Origin: Opisthorchis felineus
Lineage: Eukaryota > Platyhelminthes > Trematoda > Opisthorchiida > Opisthorchiidae
Length of the DNA: 64,000 nt
NCBI GenBank assembly: GCA_004794785.1
Contig: SJOL01006425.1
Span: forward strand, 1,340,617 to 1,404,616
Reading direction: 5' to 3'
Under the pieces are notes generated by a model that saw only the letters and a list, made by a program, of their open reading frames with translations, was not told the origin of the DNA and ran no database searches. Shown here in pieces: positions 50,524-60,339 of this stretch. The position numbers and the translations under genes were made by a program. Positions within the stretch are counted from its first letter, which is position 1. Each line of letters starts with the position of its first letter.

Positions 50524-53500
50524 CTATTCGGGTAGAGGGAAAATGATACTGTTACGTAAAATAGTGAATTAATGGGGTATGGAAGAGTGAGAACACGTCA
50601 GTGTTGCTAACTTGCACCAGTAAGTCACGAAAAACACACATTGGATATCAAACGCTTAGTGAACCAGCTCACCGAAGAACTTGGGGAAACCGGCTTTTTT
50701 GGAAAGTTCTTATTCGTTTCACCTTGGACGTCACAATTCTCAACCGCAAGATCACTAAGATCTGCAGGCCGACGGCACTCCAGTAAGGTTGGATATATAC
50801 CGTTGGAACCAAGTGGCAAAGATTGTGAAGAATCAGAACTGCCTTTTTCTGGGAACTGTACAGGTGCAGCCGATTCCGGAGAACATGGAGATGGAGAGTT
50901 TGTAGTTGGGAAATTTGGTGCGCATGGAGCGCTTAGCCGCCAAGGATTATGCCGTAAAGGTTCAAACGATGGCGGATGTGGGAGTTCTGTACAAATGGGC
51001 CACTGAAATGAAGGCCGACGACGATGACTGGAAAACAGGACAGGTTTTAGTCTTCGAAGTAGGTCGACATCCTTGGCCTGTGATTGTCTGGTATGCAAAT
51101 GCGTGGGAAACTCAGCATTCGGAGACAAATAAGTGCAACCGATCGTCTTCTTTTGGTCATAACTTCGAAAGTAATCCACTAGGTCAGCAGGGGGTTGTAG
51201 ACGATCACATACGATTCTACCACCGCGACCCAAACGACGACGGATGTAGCCTGTGTACGTCCGTCGTTCAGGGTGACACACCGACGGTACTGTGGTCAGA
51301 CTATACCGCAAATGAGGATAATGAGGCTCACGTGGTTGTGCGTTGGCTTGGTCACCGACGACGTCCCTAAGACAAAAAGACAGTAAGGTATCCAAAATAA
51401 AATTATTATCAACATCAAACCAAGAAATCAATAACATGTTCCAAACGGGAGTAAAAACATAAACGATCCTGCAACAAGATATTACAGCTAGCTAAAGTAC
51501 CATTCATATGCATTGAAGTACAAAGAGGAAACTGGGATTTCAGTACGCGGACAATTCCACCTTATTCCGCCATACCGTTGGTAGTGTTGGACATGATACC
51601 ATGGTACATAGCTTGTGACCGAGGTACCGCACTGACAAGGAGGTTAGAAACACTTGTTGACGAACGCGGAACTGAACTTCTGGAACCAGTAGTTGGGGGC
51701 ACATGAAGCAATAATACAAATAACTAGCTAGTACACTGGAAACACAGAAGTGGAGAGTCCAACCACGATGTATGACCTAAAAATCTGAGAAAGGCACGAT
51801 GAGCGGTATCTGACGGTAACGGTCAACATGACAAAGCGATGCGGCTATCGGAACTGGCACATAAACCTAACATTTCAGACTGTGCGTTTATGGTAACTCC
51901 CCTGAGGAGCGTTATCCGTCGGTCACAGAATGTGCGAGTCTCACGAGGAAACGCTGATTCCCAGAAGACTAGATGACTACAGAGTAACCGTCATTTTAGG
52001 GGGGGGGGGTACTCTCCTACAGTAACCTTTTTGGAAGGTCTCATCAAAGTTCTGTTGCAAGCCTTAAGGAGTTAGTTCCACCCTTGTAAAAGAAGCCACG
52101 GACGTCCCGTTCTCACGTGACCAGCTACATGTTCTTCCCCAAATGTCAAAGGCGAGCGAAATTCGAGGCGCGATATTGGACCTAACCAGCAACCGGCTCA
52201 TTCAAGCACCTGACTAGTGATGAAAACCCAGAACGTTTGACTTGAACACTCACGAAGCCTCCGGAGAACCTAATAATGGCCAAGCCATGGGCTTGGAGCT
52301 GCATGTTTATCACTATCCTTCAACTACAAGCATCGTGTAGGTAGCCCGTACAGCGATAACCCATCAGAAGCCACCATTTCGGATACGTAAACTATCTTTG
52401 GACAATCGCAGTACGAAAACAAACTTGGAGCAGTATACGGTGACCGAGCTATGGAACGAATGACCGAATTTCACTATCTTCCATACAGCACGAAGCAGTT
52501 GGAAGCCTCGCTTAGCTGTCATTAAGGTATCCACCAAGCATAAGATACAACAGCGCTAAGCAGGGCTTACCATTTGAAGTCCGCAGAAGTCAGCACTGAC
52601 AACATTAGCTGTCATAATAGTCCAGCACATGCGTGGTCCCACCCTTACCCAACTTCGAGTACTTGAGCAAAAACACCCTATGATTGGTAACAGTGCTTTT
52701 AAGCCACACAGTTGTGCGTAGAAACTACTCACAACGGTTCATTCTATGCAAGCTGAAGGTTAGTGTTCTTGGAACCGATAGTTCACCAAACTCGTCACAT
52801 CGTCTGGCAACCAAAGACCACCAGAGAGCATGTCATCTTACGGGCACCACATATGCACATAAATTTACAACCGCACTGACAGTACAACAGATTAGTTTAG
52901 TGGAAAACATACCTCGCAAACGAAAACCTGTAAGTAGTAGGAATGATACGCGGGTGCTAACATCAGTAACTTTGGATGTAGCCAATTCAATAAGGTTAGA
53001 CTAAGCAGTCCGTAATTGCAAATCTGTCGGGTACTAAATCTTCGAAGCAAACGTTAAAGATAACGACAATCTGTTACGTGTTCTTCTGGGTCCAATGAAA
53101 TATATACACTAAACTGGTAGCGGATGAGACCACAAAACCCCTATTAGTTCGAGGATTTAGTACGCCAGATGGCAGTACGGATTATGATGGGGGTTGAGCG
53201 GTATCCGAGATTCAGTCAAAGGGTGGTGAGCAAGAAAAAAGGACTGTGCAGTTAGCGATCCGTTGCTCGCCTCGTTCTATAAGATCTCCAGCCAAATAGA
53301 CGACGAGCAACTGGTTCGTTTTTAGACTAAGTAATTCTAGACAACGTAACTACGGCGCATGCTCTGAAAAGCGGATGCACAGGCCCAAACCAATCAACAC
53401 GAACTCATTGAGAGAATACCGGAGTGCGACTTAGCAAACACCTGACATGGCACAAGTGCCACGGCGAAGATTACATAAGCGTAGGGTGGTCACCAGAAAA

Positions 53501-56500
53501 AGATTAGATCGTGATATGAAGCGAACAAGTGGGTCTCTAGTGACTCAACAGGTATGCATGATGGAAGAAGTCCTGATCACTATGTCTGCCACCCAACGTT
53601 ATGCCGGCTAGAACGCATGCTGTTGACCACAAATAATATGCTGGTCAACAGAAAACTCTACCATGTCACAAAGCTCTTCTTTAAAAGAATGAGTGCGCAC
53701 CGCACCACTCTTTGAACACGGGTTGTCGGAACGTTTGACCAACTGGTGAGTTTGTCAATCAGGAGGAACAGCTGGACCAATTTACGGACAGGATTCCTTG
53801 TATTACTTAAGAAATCTAGACTATATGCAAGGAGGAATGGTGATCGCCATCATTATCAGAGACAGCAACATCAGTGTTGACACTGATGCTTCACTACTGT
53901 GAGGAATAGTCCTGGACAGGGACCAAAGGCAAGGCCAAAAGCCATGTTGCAGCTGCAGAAATACCTACTAGCCCTTCACCGAATGGGCTTTGCAGGGCAA
54001 TTCCCACTAACTTCAGAAATGCGGGAGATTCAGATTGGCCACGATGCGGTCGAGAACCCCTGACACCTTAGCCGCATACACTGCAGTGAGCGTTGGCCGA
54101 TTGCAAAATACGTAGACTTTCATTTCCAGAGACCAGCAAGGGGTTTTCGACATCCAAACTCGCCTCTTCTACCACAATACGTAGCCGGTGAGTAGATGGA
54201 GAATTAAACAAGATCAAGGAAAGACGCAGGAAGCCCAACCTCCAGTCCGCCGGCCATTGCCGTTTCCGAAGTAAATGGACAGGCCCGAAGAGACACCAGA
54301 TCGGTAGACTGCTGGCCTCGCAACCAGCTATGACGAGGAATGTTCAAATACTAAATGGAGTCCCGGTACAGAATAACGCTAATTTGCTGGACTTATGATT
54401 CAGGAGTGATCACAACGAAAACTACAGAAATCACCCAGCAACCCGATCACCCTCGAAACTGGTCTGGTCGGCCACGTTTTGCTGTGAAAACGTACCTGCG
54501 TAATAGTATCAGCTGAACCCAACGCAGTAGGCAACACCAGTGCGTTTACCGCCCAGGGGATAAATCATTGGTACACTGTTCACCGCAAACGCGCGAAAGA
54601 TATGTAAAGAACCAAAAGATTCACAGTATCCCCTCCCTACATAAAGCCACACGGGACAGGGTTTCAGTCAGACCAGAGTATCCGAAACACTCAGTTCGGA
54701 AAACGGAACTGACATTGCGGACGTGGTTCTCCTAATGAGTAAACGGATGTTGCGCACACAATGGTCACTGATCCCACTCAGCCTTGAAGGGCTTCAATAG
54801 CAGCTAACAACTTAGGACAGCTGTTCAGTGCCCAGGGATGGTCAAGAAACACCTGTCACATGGCTCTACACGGGTCACCAAACAAACACGAATTATCATC
54901 AAAGCAAATGGCGTAAATAGGCAGTCTGATTCGTTATTCGGGTTGAAAGGGCATTTGCCAGACTAAATACAATCCCCAACTACCGAGAGACAAGATACAG
55001 CAGCACGGTCGCGAGTGCGGCTCACGGTCGACGACGGCGAGTTCGTGGCGCCATATTGTGCCACGTGGGACCCACTAGTTAACGTTACAGATAGGGTCGG
55101 TCGACTGCCTGAAAGACCCTAATCGGAAGTTACCGCCTCCGTGAGGGATAAAATAAGCGCTTGGCTTCGGGGAACAGGTCGAGGACTCTTGATACAAATT
55201 TGCTATCCGGTTTGGAACTCCATCAAGTATCAGTTTAGGCTCCAGCGGCCCAGTGGAGACGCTGACACCATAGTGGATTCTGTACATCACTCTGCGGCAG
55301 TGACAGCCATCCGACAGAGATGTTTGACACGCACGATGGAGACGAGTCCCGCGCATGGAACTGACCTAAGGAAACCAATGGCACCTGTTTAGACCTGGCA
55401 ATCAAGCGCGTTCCCGGAAAGGATATGGGCACATTCAGAAGCGTGGGATTATGGTAACCAATCCTGAATCTAACGACACAACGCCTAACCTCGGACTTAT
55501 CTTAGAGTATCGACCGGAGCCGCAGACTACGTACACTGGGTCAGGTGATAAAAGCGACACCGGGCAGAAAAAGTGGGCCGCGATCGGGACATGGGTCTAA
55601 GGCAACTCATTAAATCCAAGTTGTCGTCCTGTAGGTTTCTGTCAACTCCATAACACACGGACCAGACGACCAAAACGCGTTGACCAGCAGCAGTATTCGT
55701 AATCGTAAGGACCCACCCCCTCTCTAGGTCAGACATAGCTGGCTAGTGACCGAGACACAGCAGCCAAAATCAGCAACACAGGGCGCAGTTCATGTACGAC
55801 CATCGTGCAATCACTCCGGTTTCCCCTCAAAGTCCATTGGGACGTACGTATTTAACAGGCCAAGGACCTACACACCTGCGCAATCAGCATATGACGAATA
55901 ACATTCGGAGCCTCTATCGGTTACCCAACCACAGCTTTCCCACCGGTTCGTTTCGCAGCAAAAGAAAAAACCCAAAGACGGCGAACATATCCTTTCAATG
56001 ACGCCAAACGCTGGAGCAAACGACCCCAATGAGACAGAAGATATTTATTTCTTGAACAGCTATGTACAAAAGCGGCAATATTACCCGCCTCAAGTCCATA
56101 CAGTTTATGTGCAAGAACAAAATTGGAGTACATAAACGACAATTGCGCCACCCATTGCTCAGATGCCCAACCCAAGAATCAGGACCGAGCTTAGGCTTAC
56201 GCGCTATCAGTCTACGTCTTATCTGAGAAGTTACCAGATTGAAGAGGTATAGTGAAAGAAATCGAATCACACTGAGCAACAGGTCACAATGCAGGACGCG
56301 CAGATAAATGAAATACCTGGGTCTCAGATACCGGCAGCCCTGCATTCGGACGAAAGCAAACGGTCCATCGGCGTTAGGTTCATTACGTTCGGTATCTGAT
56401 GCATCTTCTGTTCGGATGGACAGGTTGAGGATTCGGTGGGTCAATTTTCGCTTCCGAGTGGACCGTTTACGGACCGATTCCTAGGGAAAACAGTGTGAAT

Positions 56501-57708
56501 GAATGTAAGGGCACTCACCTTTGAAGGACGTATGATGCCAATTCCGTCTGCAGGTCGCTGCAACTTTCGGGCTGCATTCTCGGCCTCCAGCAAATACACT
56601 CCATCCCAATCTTGCAAACGACATCTTGTTTCGAACATCCGTAGGTTGCTTTGTACAATCGCTTCCTTCGTGGTCTCCCGCTTAACGAGCATCGATAGTA
56701 TCTCCCTGAACAAGAGTGAGTTACATAGGCATCGAACAAACCCTAAGGTGTCCATCTGGTCACGAAGTATAAGCATTTTCTCGTAAGATTGCTCATCATT
56801 CTTCCGATTCTTCCTTGTTTGCATTTTTTCACTGCGTCGACGGAAGGCAACGTAAGGGTCCGCATTACTTCCGCTATCACGCCTCTCTTGACGGACGGAA
56901 AACAAAAGCGGCTGTCGAGATTGTACACGTTTATTCAGCCAGTAGTCGTAAACAGCGATAACGAGAGAAGGGTCGTCCTGGAGTAAGTAATTTGCCTCCT
57001 CAAGATTCATCACCTGCAAAACATGGTCAGTAGGTGAATGATACTCACCTTCTGTCCACACCCACGTTCGAGCCGATCGATCATAGACTCGAATTTCTGG
57101 GGAGTAACGTCCAACTGACTGCGACTAAGCCACTCTTCATCCTCGGTGTCCATGTCATAGTCCGTCGGCTCATCCTCAGCCAAGACAATATCTAAAGCGT
57201 CATCGAATGATGTCCATAGCTTACTTCTGATATGTACCAGTTGGGTAGGTAGCGCGAACTCATCCGAGTATATCTTTTTGTACCAGGTACTCCGATCGAT
57301 GATGTCCGGGACTGGAATCTTGACATCGGCACTGGAGTTGAGCTGAAGAGCCTGGATGACTTCCACGAAGTGGTGTTCCTAAGGCGGAGGCGGGATTCGG
57401 AGCCGAGGTTAGGAATGGGCCAATAGGAATACAGATGCGCAAGGCAAATCGATAAAAAAAGTAACCATGTACCATGGAATTTGGGGAACAGTTTAACGCA
57501 CGGCATCAGTAGGAATAGGTTTTAAACATATTTTACACTCAGAAATTACATTTTCCTCCTCTTTCTCCATTCCACTGGGTATCTGTGGCACTCCACGATT
57601 GACGAAAGCATTCTCACTGAATTCTGCGAGTATGTCTGAACCATCCTTCACGATCGGCAGCGGTTTATTAAAGTCGATCTGTCGTGCCCGGAAAGAGACT
57701 TTGCTCAT
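50176..57708 (-). CDS. EPC1: Enhancer of polycomb homologue, seven coding exons
   Basis: Joined coding exons (minus strand, in order): 57708-57550, 57378-57049, 57013-56742, 56705-56519, 56480-56317, 51366-50673, 50523-50176; 2154 nt, 717 residues plus stop. All seven join in frame with GT-AG introns of 171, 35, 36, 38, 4950 and 149 bp. Seen: N-terminus MSKVSFRAR; GMEKEEEN-EHH across the first junction; MIDRLERG; DPYVAFRRRSEKMQTRKNRK at about residues 215-234; DGPFAF...GCRYLRPR at 354-371; RRRLGRGGR at 413-421. These occur in this order in enhancer of polycomb proteins. Known for the family: EPC is the scaffold of the NuA4/TIP60 histone acetyltransferase module and its N-terminal EPL1 region contacts the catalytic subunit and nucleosome; it acts in the nucleus. 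The product is somewhat shorter than vertebrate EPC1 (about 830 residues), mainly between residues 300 and 350 and in the C-terminal half. Residues 1-430 are secure; the tail is Ser/Pro-rich and less certain. Confidence 0.93.
50673..51366 (-). CDS. EPC1: EPC coding exon 6 (residues 371-602)
   Basis: The acceptor has a strong pyrimidine tract, CTGTCTTTTTGTCTTAG, ending at 51367. One base completes the split arginine codon from exon 5. The exon encodes LRYSLTT and GYIRRRLGRGGRIVCDRL, matching the family's LRYRHCLTT and GFARRRIGRGGR; the phase fits across the 5-kb intron. The rest is rich in Ser, Pro and Arg with no recognised domain. I place the donor at TCTTCG|GTGAGC (50672) because it keeps phase with a good acceptor 149 bp on; without splicing the frame would stop at 50625. 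Confidence 0.85.
51367..56316 (-). other. EPC intron 5, 4950 bp
   Basis: Long intron between the GCRYLRPR and RRRLGRGGR exons. The sequence inside is unlike the surrounding exons. It holds an 11-G run (51999-52009) and scattered short open frames on both strands that I could not match to anything. No recognised transposon coding sequence. Confidence 0.85.
56317..56480 (-). CDS. EPC1: EPC coding exon 5 (residues 317-371)
   Basis: The acceptor TTTTCCCTAG ends at 56481. The exon encodes a basic ESVRKRSTRKRK stretch, a possible nuclear localisation signal by composition, then DGPFAFVRMQGCRYLRPR, the counterpart of DGPCAFRRRAGCQY..PR in animal EPC. Ends with two bases of an arginine codon; donor CCCAG|GTATTT at 56316 opens the 4950-bp intron. 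Confidence 0.92.
56481..56518 (-). other. EPC intron 4, 38 bp
   Basis: Starts GTGAGT and ends TTTTCCCTAG. It is frame-shifting; removal joins two family-matching segments in phase. Confidence 0.88.
56519..56705 (-). CDS. EPC1: EPC coding exon 4 (to residue 316)
   Basis: Resumes at (G)EILSMLVKRETTKEAI, which aligns without gaps to the family ILEMIKRRE...K segment only if the preceding 36 bp are removed. Followed by MFETRCRLQDWDG, the counterpart of the family's EKRY.LGDY.G. Donor AAG|GTGAGT at 56518, phase 0. Confidence 0.9.
56706..56741 (-). other. EPC intron 3, 36 bp, frame-preserving
   Basis: Starts GTTTGT and ends TTGTTCAG. It has no stop and is a multiple of three, so it can be read through as 12 extra residues (about GFVRCLCNSLLF). 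Removing it gives gap-free alignment with the EPC family over the flanking 27 residues. Confidence 0.85.
56742..57013 (-). CDS. EPC1: EPC coding exon 3 (residues 164-254, split codon)
   Basis: Begins VMNLEEANYLL after a 35-bp intron. It contains VYDYWLNKR and the basic DPYVAFRRRSEKMQTRKNRK block, the most conserved part of EPC, thought to be involved in contacts with nucleosomes and partner subunits. Ends at LILRDQMDTL plus two bases of a glycine codon; donor GG|GTTTGT at 56741. Confidence 0.95.
57014..57048 (-). other. EPC intron 2, 35 bp
   Basis: Starts GTGAGT and ends TTTTGCAG. The length is not a multiple of three, so the conserved protein can only be continuous if it is removed. Confidence 0.92.
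57049..57378 (-). CDS. EPC1: EPC coding exon 2 (residues 54-163)
   Basis: The acceptor CCTTAG lies at 57379-57384 and the exon begins EHHFVEVIQA. It carries IPVPDI, the acidic DYDMDTEDEEW stretch and FESMIDRLERGCGQK, all matching EPL1-domain landmarks in order. The donor is AAG|GTGAGT at 57048, phase 0. Length 330 nt. Confidence 0.95.
57550..57708 (-). CDS. EPC1: EPC coding exon 1 (residues 1-53)
   Basis: Starts at the ATG of MSKVSFRAR, the family's conserved N-terminus, and runs to GMEKEEEN. The donor is AAT|GTAATT at 57549, phase 0. Reading on into the intron gives family-unlike sequence and a stop at about 57493. The next exon restores the family motif EEE(S/N)EHH exactly at the junction. 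Confidence 0.94.
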
Positions 57709-57710
57709 AG

Positions 57711-57732
57711 CTGAAAAGGGAAAAAAGCAGAA
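57711..57732 (-). promoter_or_regulatory. Splice acceptor just before the EPC start codon
   Basis: On the minus strand a pyrimidine tract ending TTTTTTCCCTTTTCAG is followed by only CT before the ATG at 57708. It is the strongest-looking acceptor in the gene. It implies an upstream leader exon (a weak candidate donor TAAAG|GTTTGG lies near 57890) or a spliced-leader trans-splicing site, a mechanism known in trematodes. Confidence 0.7.
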
Positions 57733-57951
57733 TGGTTACCACATGGTTTTCCACTGAAGTTAAGAAATTAATGAACGACATTCTCAGCCATGCGGATGCA
57801 TAGGACACACTAAGAATATCCAAAGCTCATACAATATATGCTAATCGCCTGAGGGTCTGCAAGTCTCTATCGAATCAGTGGCCAAACCTTTAGAGTGAAC
57901 AACCCCAATACCGCTCCAAGATGGCGCGGGGTCTAGGGTAGCAAAACCATC
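57733..57951. promoter_or_regulatory. Probable bidirectional promoter between EPC and the divergent gene
   Basis: The two start codons face away from each other 243 bp apart. The plus-strand half contains CCAAGATGGCGCG at 57917-57929, close to the YY1/initiator-type motif AAGATGGCGGC often found at TATA-less start sites. No TATA box is evident at a suitable distance. Function is inferred from layout and the motif. Confidence 0.55.
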
Positions 57952-58078
57952 ATGGCGGCGGCAGCATTATATAGTTCCTCGGACTATGCCACCGTCAATG
58001 TAAGTTGGTTGGTTAAAACAAATTATTGACCTAAAGTTCAAGAGCGGTTTGATGGTCGCTGAGTGCAAGCATTTGCAT
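57952..58078 (+). CDS. First two coding exons of a divergent gene, possibly RPN13/ADRM1-like
   Basis: Exon 1 (57952-57999) encodes MAAAALYSSSDYATVN and ends at a perfect donor, AAT|GTAAGT. A 37-bp intron (58000-58036) ends CCTAAAG. Exon 2 (58037-58078) encodes FKSGLMVAECKHLH and ends CAT|GTAAGT; a second perfect donor at 58097 would add VSSGFS. Both junctions are phase 0. The V-x-F-K-[AS]-G-x-M...K..H spacing matches the start of the Pru domain of the proteasomal ubiquitin receptor RPN13/ADRM1 (fly VEFKAGRM...KMVH). Only about seven positions agree, so this is a suggestion. Later exons with the expected HFCWKDR-type motif are not visible before the window ends, so the gene would continue past 64000 across long introns. 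A chance ORF is the alternative. Confidence 0.45.
58000..58036 (+). other. 37-bp intron of the divergent gene
   Basis: GTAAGT at 58000 and CTAAAG ending at 58036, same size class as the EPC mini-introns on the opposite strand. AAG|A at 58042 is a competing acceptor. Confidence 0.45.
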
Positions 58079-60339
58079 GTAAGTAGTGGATTTTCGGTAA
58101 GTAACCACCTCGTCGGTATACGGAACCAGGCTGCATTGAATTCTCATGAAATCGGCACTTTATCTGCTAGCGCTGTCTGGCTGATTAATCCTTGTCTGCC
58201 TGCACAAACATCTTGGGTATATTCCACATGTAAAAAATGTGTATGAATGATGGTACAAAAACTTTATGGGCTAGAGGGATGAGTGTCAGCTCATACGTGA
58301 CAGGCGATAACAATAGATTATGTTATTGTACCCACTAGGCCATGATTAGGGTGAAAATTTTGATGTTTCCTGAGCTTAGTCAGAATGATACAGGGGAGTG
58401 TCACAGGTTTAAAAAATATTATTGTCAGTCATCCGAATGAAGGCGAGACAGGGAAAAATGTTTTGGTTTTCTTGGATGAAACTAAGGATCGGATGTAGTC
58501 TGAATTCGGAAGGCAGCTCGTTGCAGGTCAATTGTCCTATCTGTTTTAATTGCCACGTTAGCGTGGCGACCTACTTTGGATATCATGAGTGCATCGCATG
58601 TAAAACTGACTTGTTGAACGTGATGGCAAAAGGCAATGAGTTGAGTTTTTTGTCGGCTTATTATCATTGTTCGTGGTGTTCTTCTGTCCGTCTCTGTAAA
58701 ATTGGTCACGGGTAGTTTTAGTTGGTGAGAAAATAACATCTGTCCGGCCGTCGTACGCTCACTTTGTTTGGCGATGCTGGGGTCGCTTTGGGACCTGAGG
58801 ACTTCTCAATGCATGTGCTCAATACCTTGATCGCCTTCTTGGAAAATAATTCATGGGGTAAGTTTTTTGCAGCTGGGGTCTGTTACGGGCATTTCTACAG
58901 AATCCCACAACTACGTGACTGCATTGCGGCCACGCAATCTGAGCTGTTTCAAAGGGCGACAGAGATGCTTGTTTGTCCCTCCGAACCTGGAACCTTTAAC
59001 GACTTTTGAGGCGGCAAGAAATTGGTGGCTTAAGCCAGTTGCCATACGAAATGCAACGCATTTCCCAGCTTCATTATATCGGTGTTTGCTTATTTCGCCA
59101 GATGTCTTCAGCGCCTGGCTGTTGAATTATACTCACACGCGCTGGAGTCACACGCGGCCCAGAAGCCGATAGCGTAGGTTACACATTCAACCAATGTTGC
59201 CTGTGTATCTGCTGATTGTGTCATGGGCGAAACTACTCTGCTACCCATCCTCATGCACAAACCGACAGAACGTGTAACGGCTGCGTCTAACACTCAGGAC
59301 GCACTAAATGTAAGGATTTCGCGGCATTGTCTGCGAACAGCTAAGTGATCTCCTACGCCGCACAGAAGACCCAAGTGGCCGAATTCCTCACCTCCGAAAA
59401 CGCCCTAATCACAGCCAGCAATACGGCCTAGAAACACAATCGCCTGCGTATCTGCTCCTCATCTGCCAACGGGTATGGCCAGCAACTGCTACCGACATTA
59501 TGTTCACAACCACGACGGGAGAGTTTGTCAAGAGGTGAATGCTTGAATCTTCGTTACTTAGTGGTTGTATAATTTCTGTTTTGATGCACCAATCACGCTG
59601 AGTGCATAAGCGTGCTAGTGGAAGTTTCAAATTATTTTGATATTTTTCCTGTCGTGCCTTAGATGCACAACCATAATTTCACTGAAACCAAAGTTTGAGA
59701 AGAGGAAACTTACATAAAATCTTAGTAAATGAAGGTTTTATTTAAAAACTTTAAATTTTCCCAGACAGCAACAGTTTGTTTCAACGTATCCAGGGTGTAC
59801 TATGTGAGCGGAATGCATACTTTTAACGCCTCCCGTGGCCCTTCGCGACCTGTTTGTAAAAACACAGTGGAGGACTTTGTGGAGAAGTTGGTTTCTCCAA
59901 GAGTTTTATCCTTTAGCCCAGTTGAAAGCATTTCTAGGGAGTACATGAACAATGATTACTTCTTTTTGCACGTGTGAACTCAAAAGGAGCAGCCATTCGC
60001 GGCTTATGGACGAAAAAAGTTTCGTACGGCTTTAGTGAACGTCTCGCCAGATAAAGCCAAGGAAGGGACACTCGCCGCAGCTGGTAAGCTTGGGGGAATT
60101 TATTATGGCGAAGAGCATGCGCTGTATCCATCGCCCGGTGAGTTTCTATCTTTGTTGCTCTTAATAACTCCGTGAAGCTGAGGTCCTGCCATCTGGGGCA
60201 CGACCTTCCAATAAGCCAGTTTCCTTTTGACGGACCCCTCTTCAAACAATGTTAGGCTTGAGATGAATTAAAAGTACAGTGCTCCGACGAGGCATAGGAT
60301 TCCGTCAGTGGAGTTGCGGCAATACGCTGTGGGTTACTC
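58079..60339. other. No gene recognised; possible intron of the divergent gene
   Basis: Plus-strand frames (e.g. 58764-59009, 58867-59172) read some protein-like stretches but match nothing I know. Some may be the front part of the transposase relic that follows. Confidence 0.5.

Noticed and set aside
50641..51370. Plus-strand open frames (121 and 154 codons) overlapping EPC exon 6
   Set aside because: They are antisense shadows of the minus-strand exon that encodes RRRLGRGGR; no family resemblance of their own.
58838..58880. Ultra-short intron suggested by GGGGTAAGTTTTTTGCAG
   Set aside because: It would be about 15-16 bp, too short for splicing; the frame on either side is not a recognised protein.
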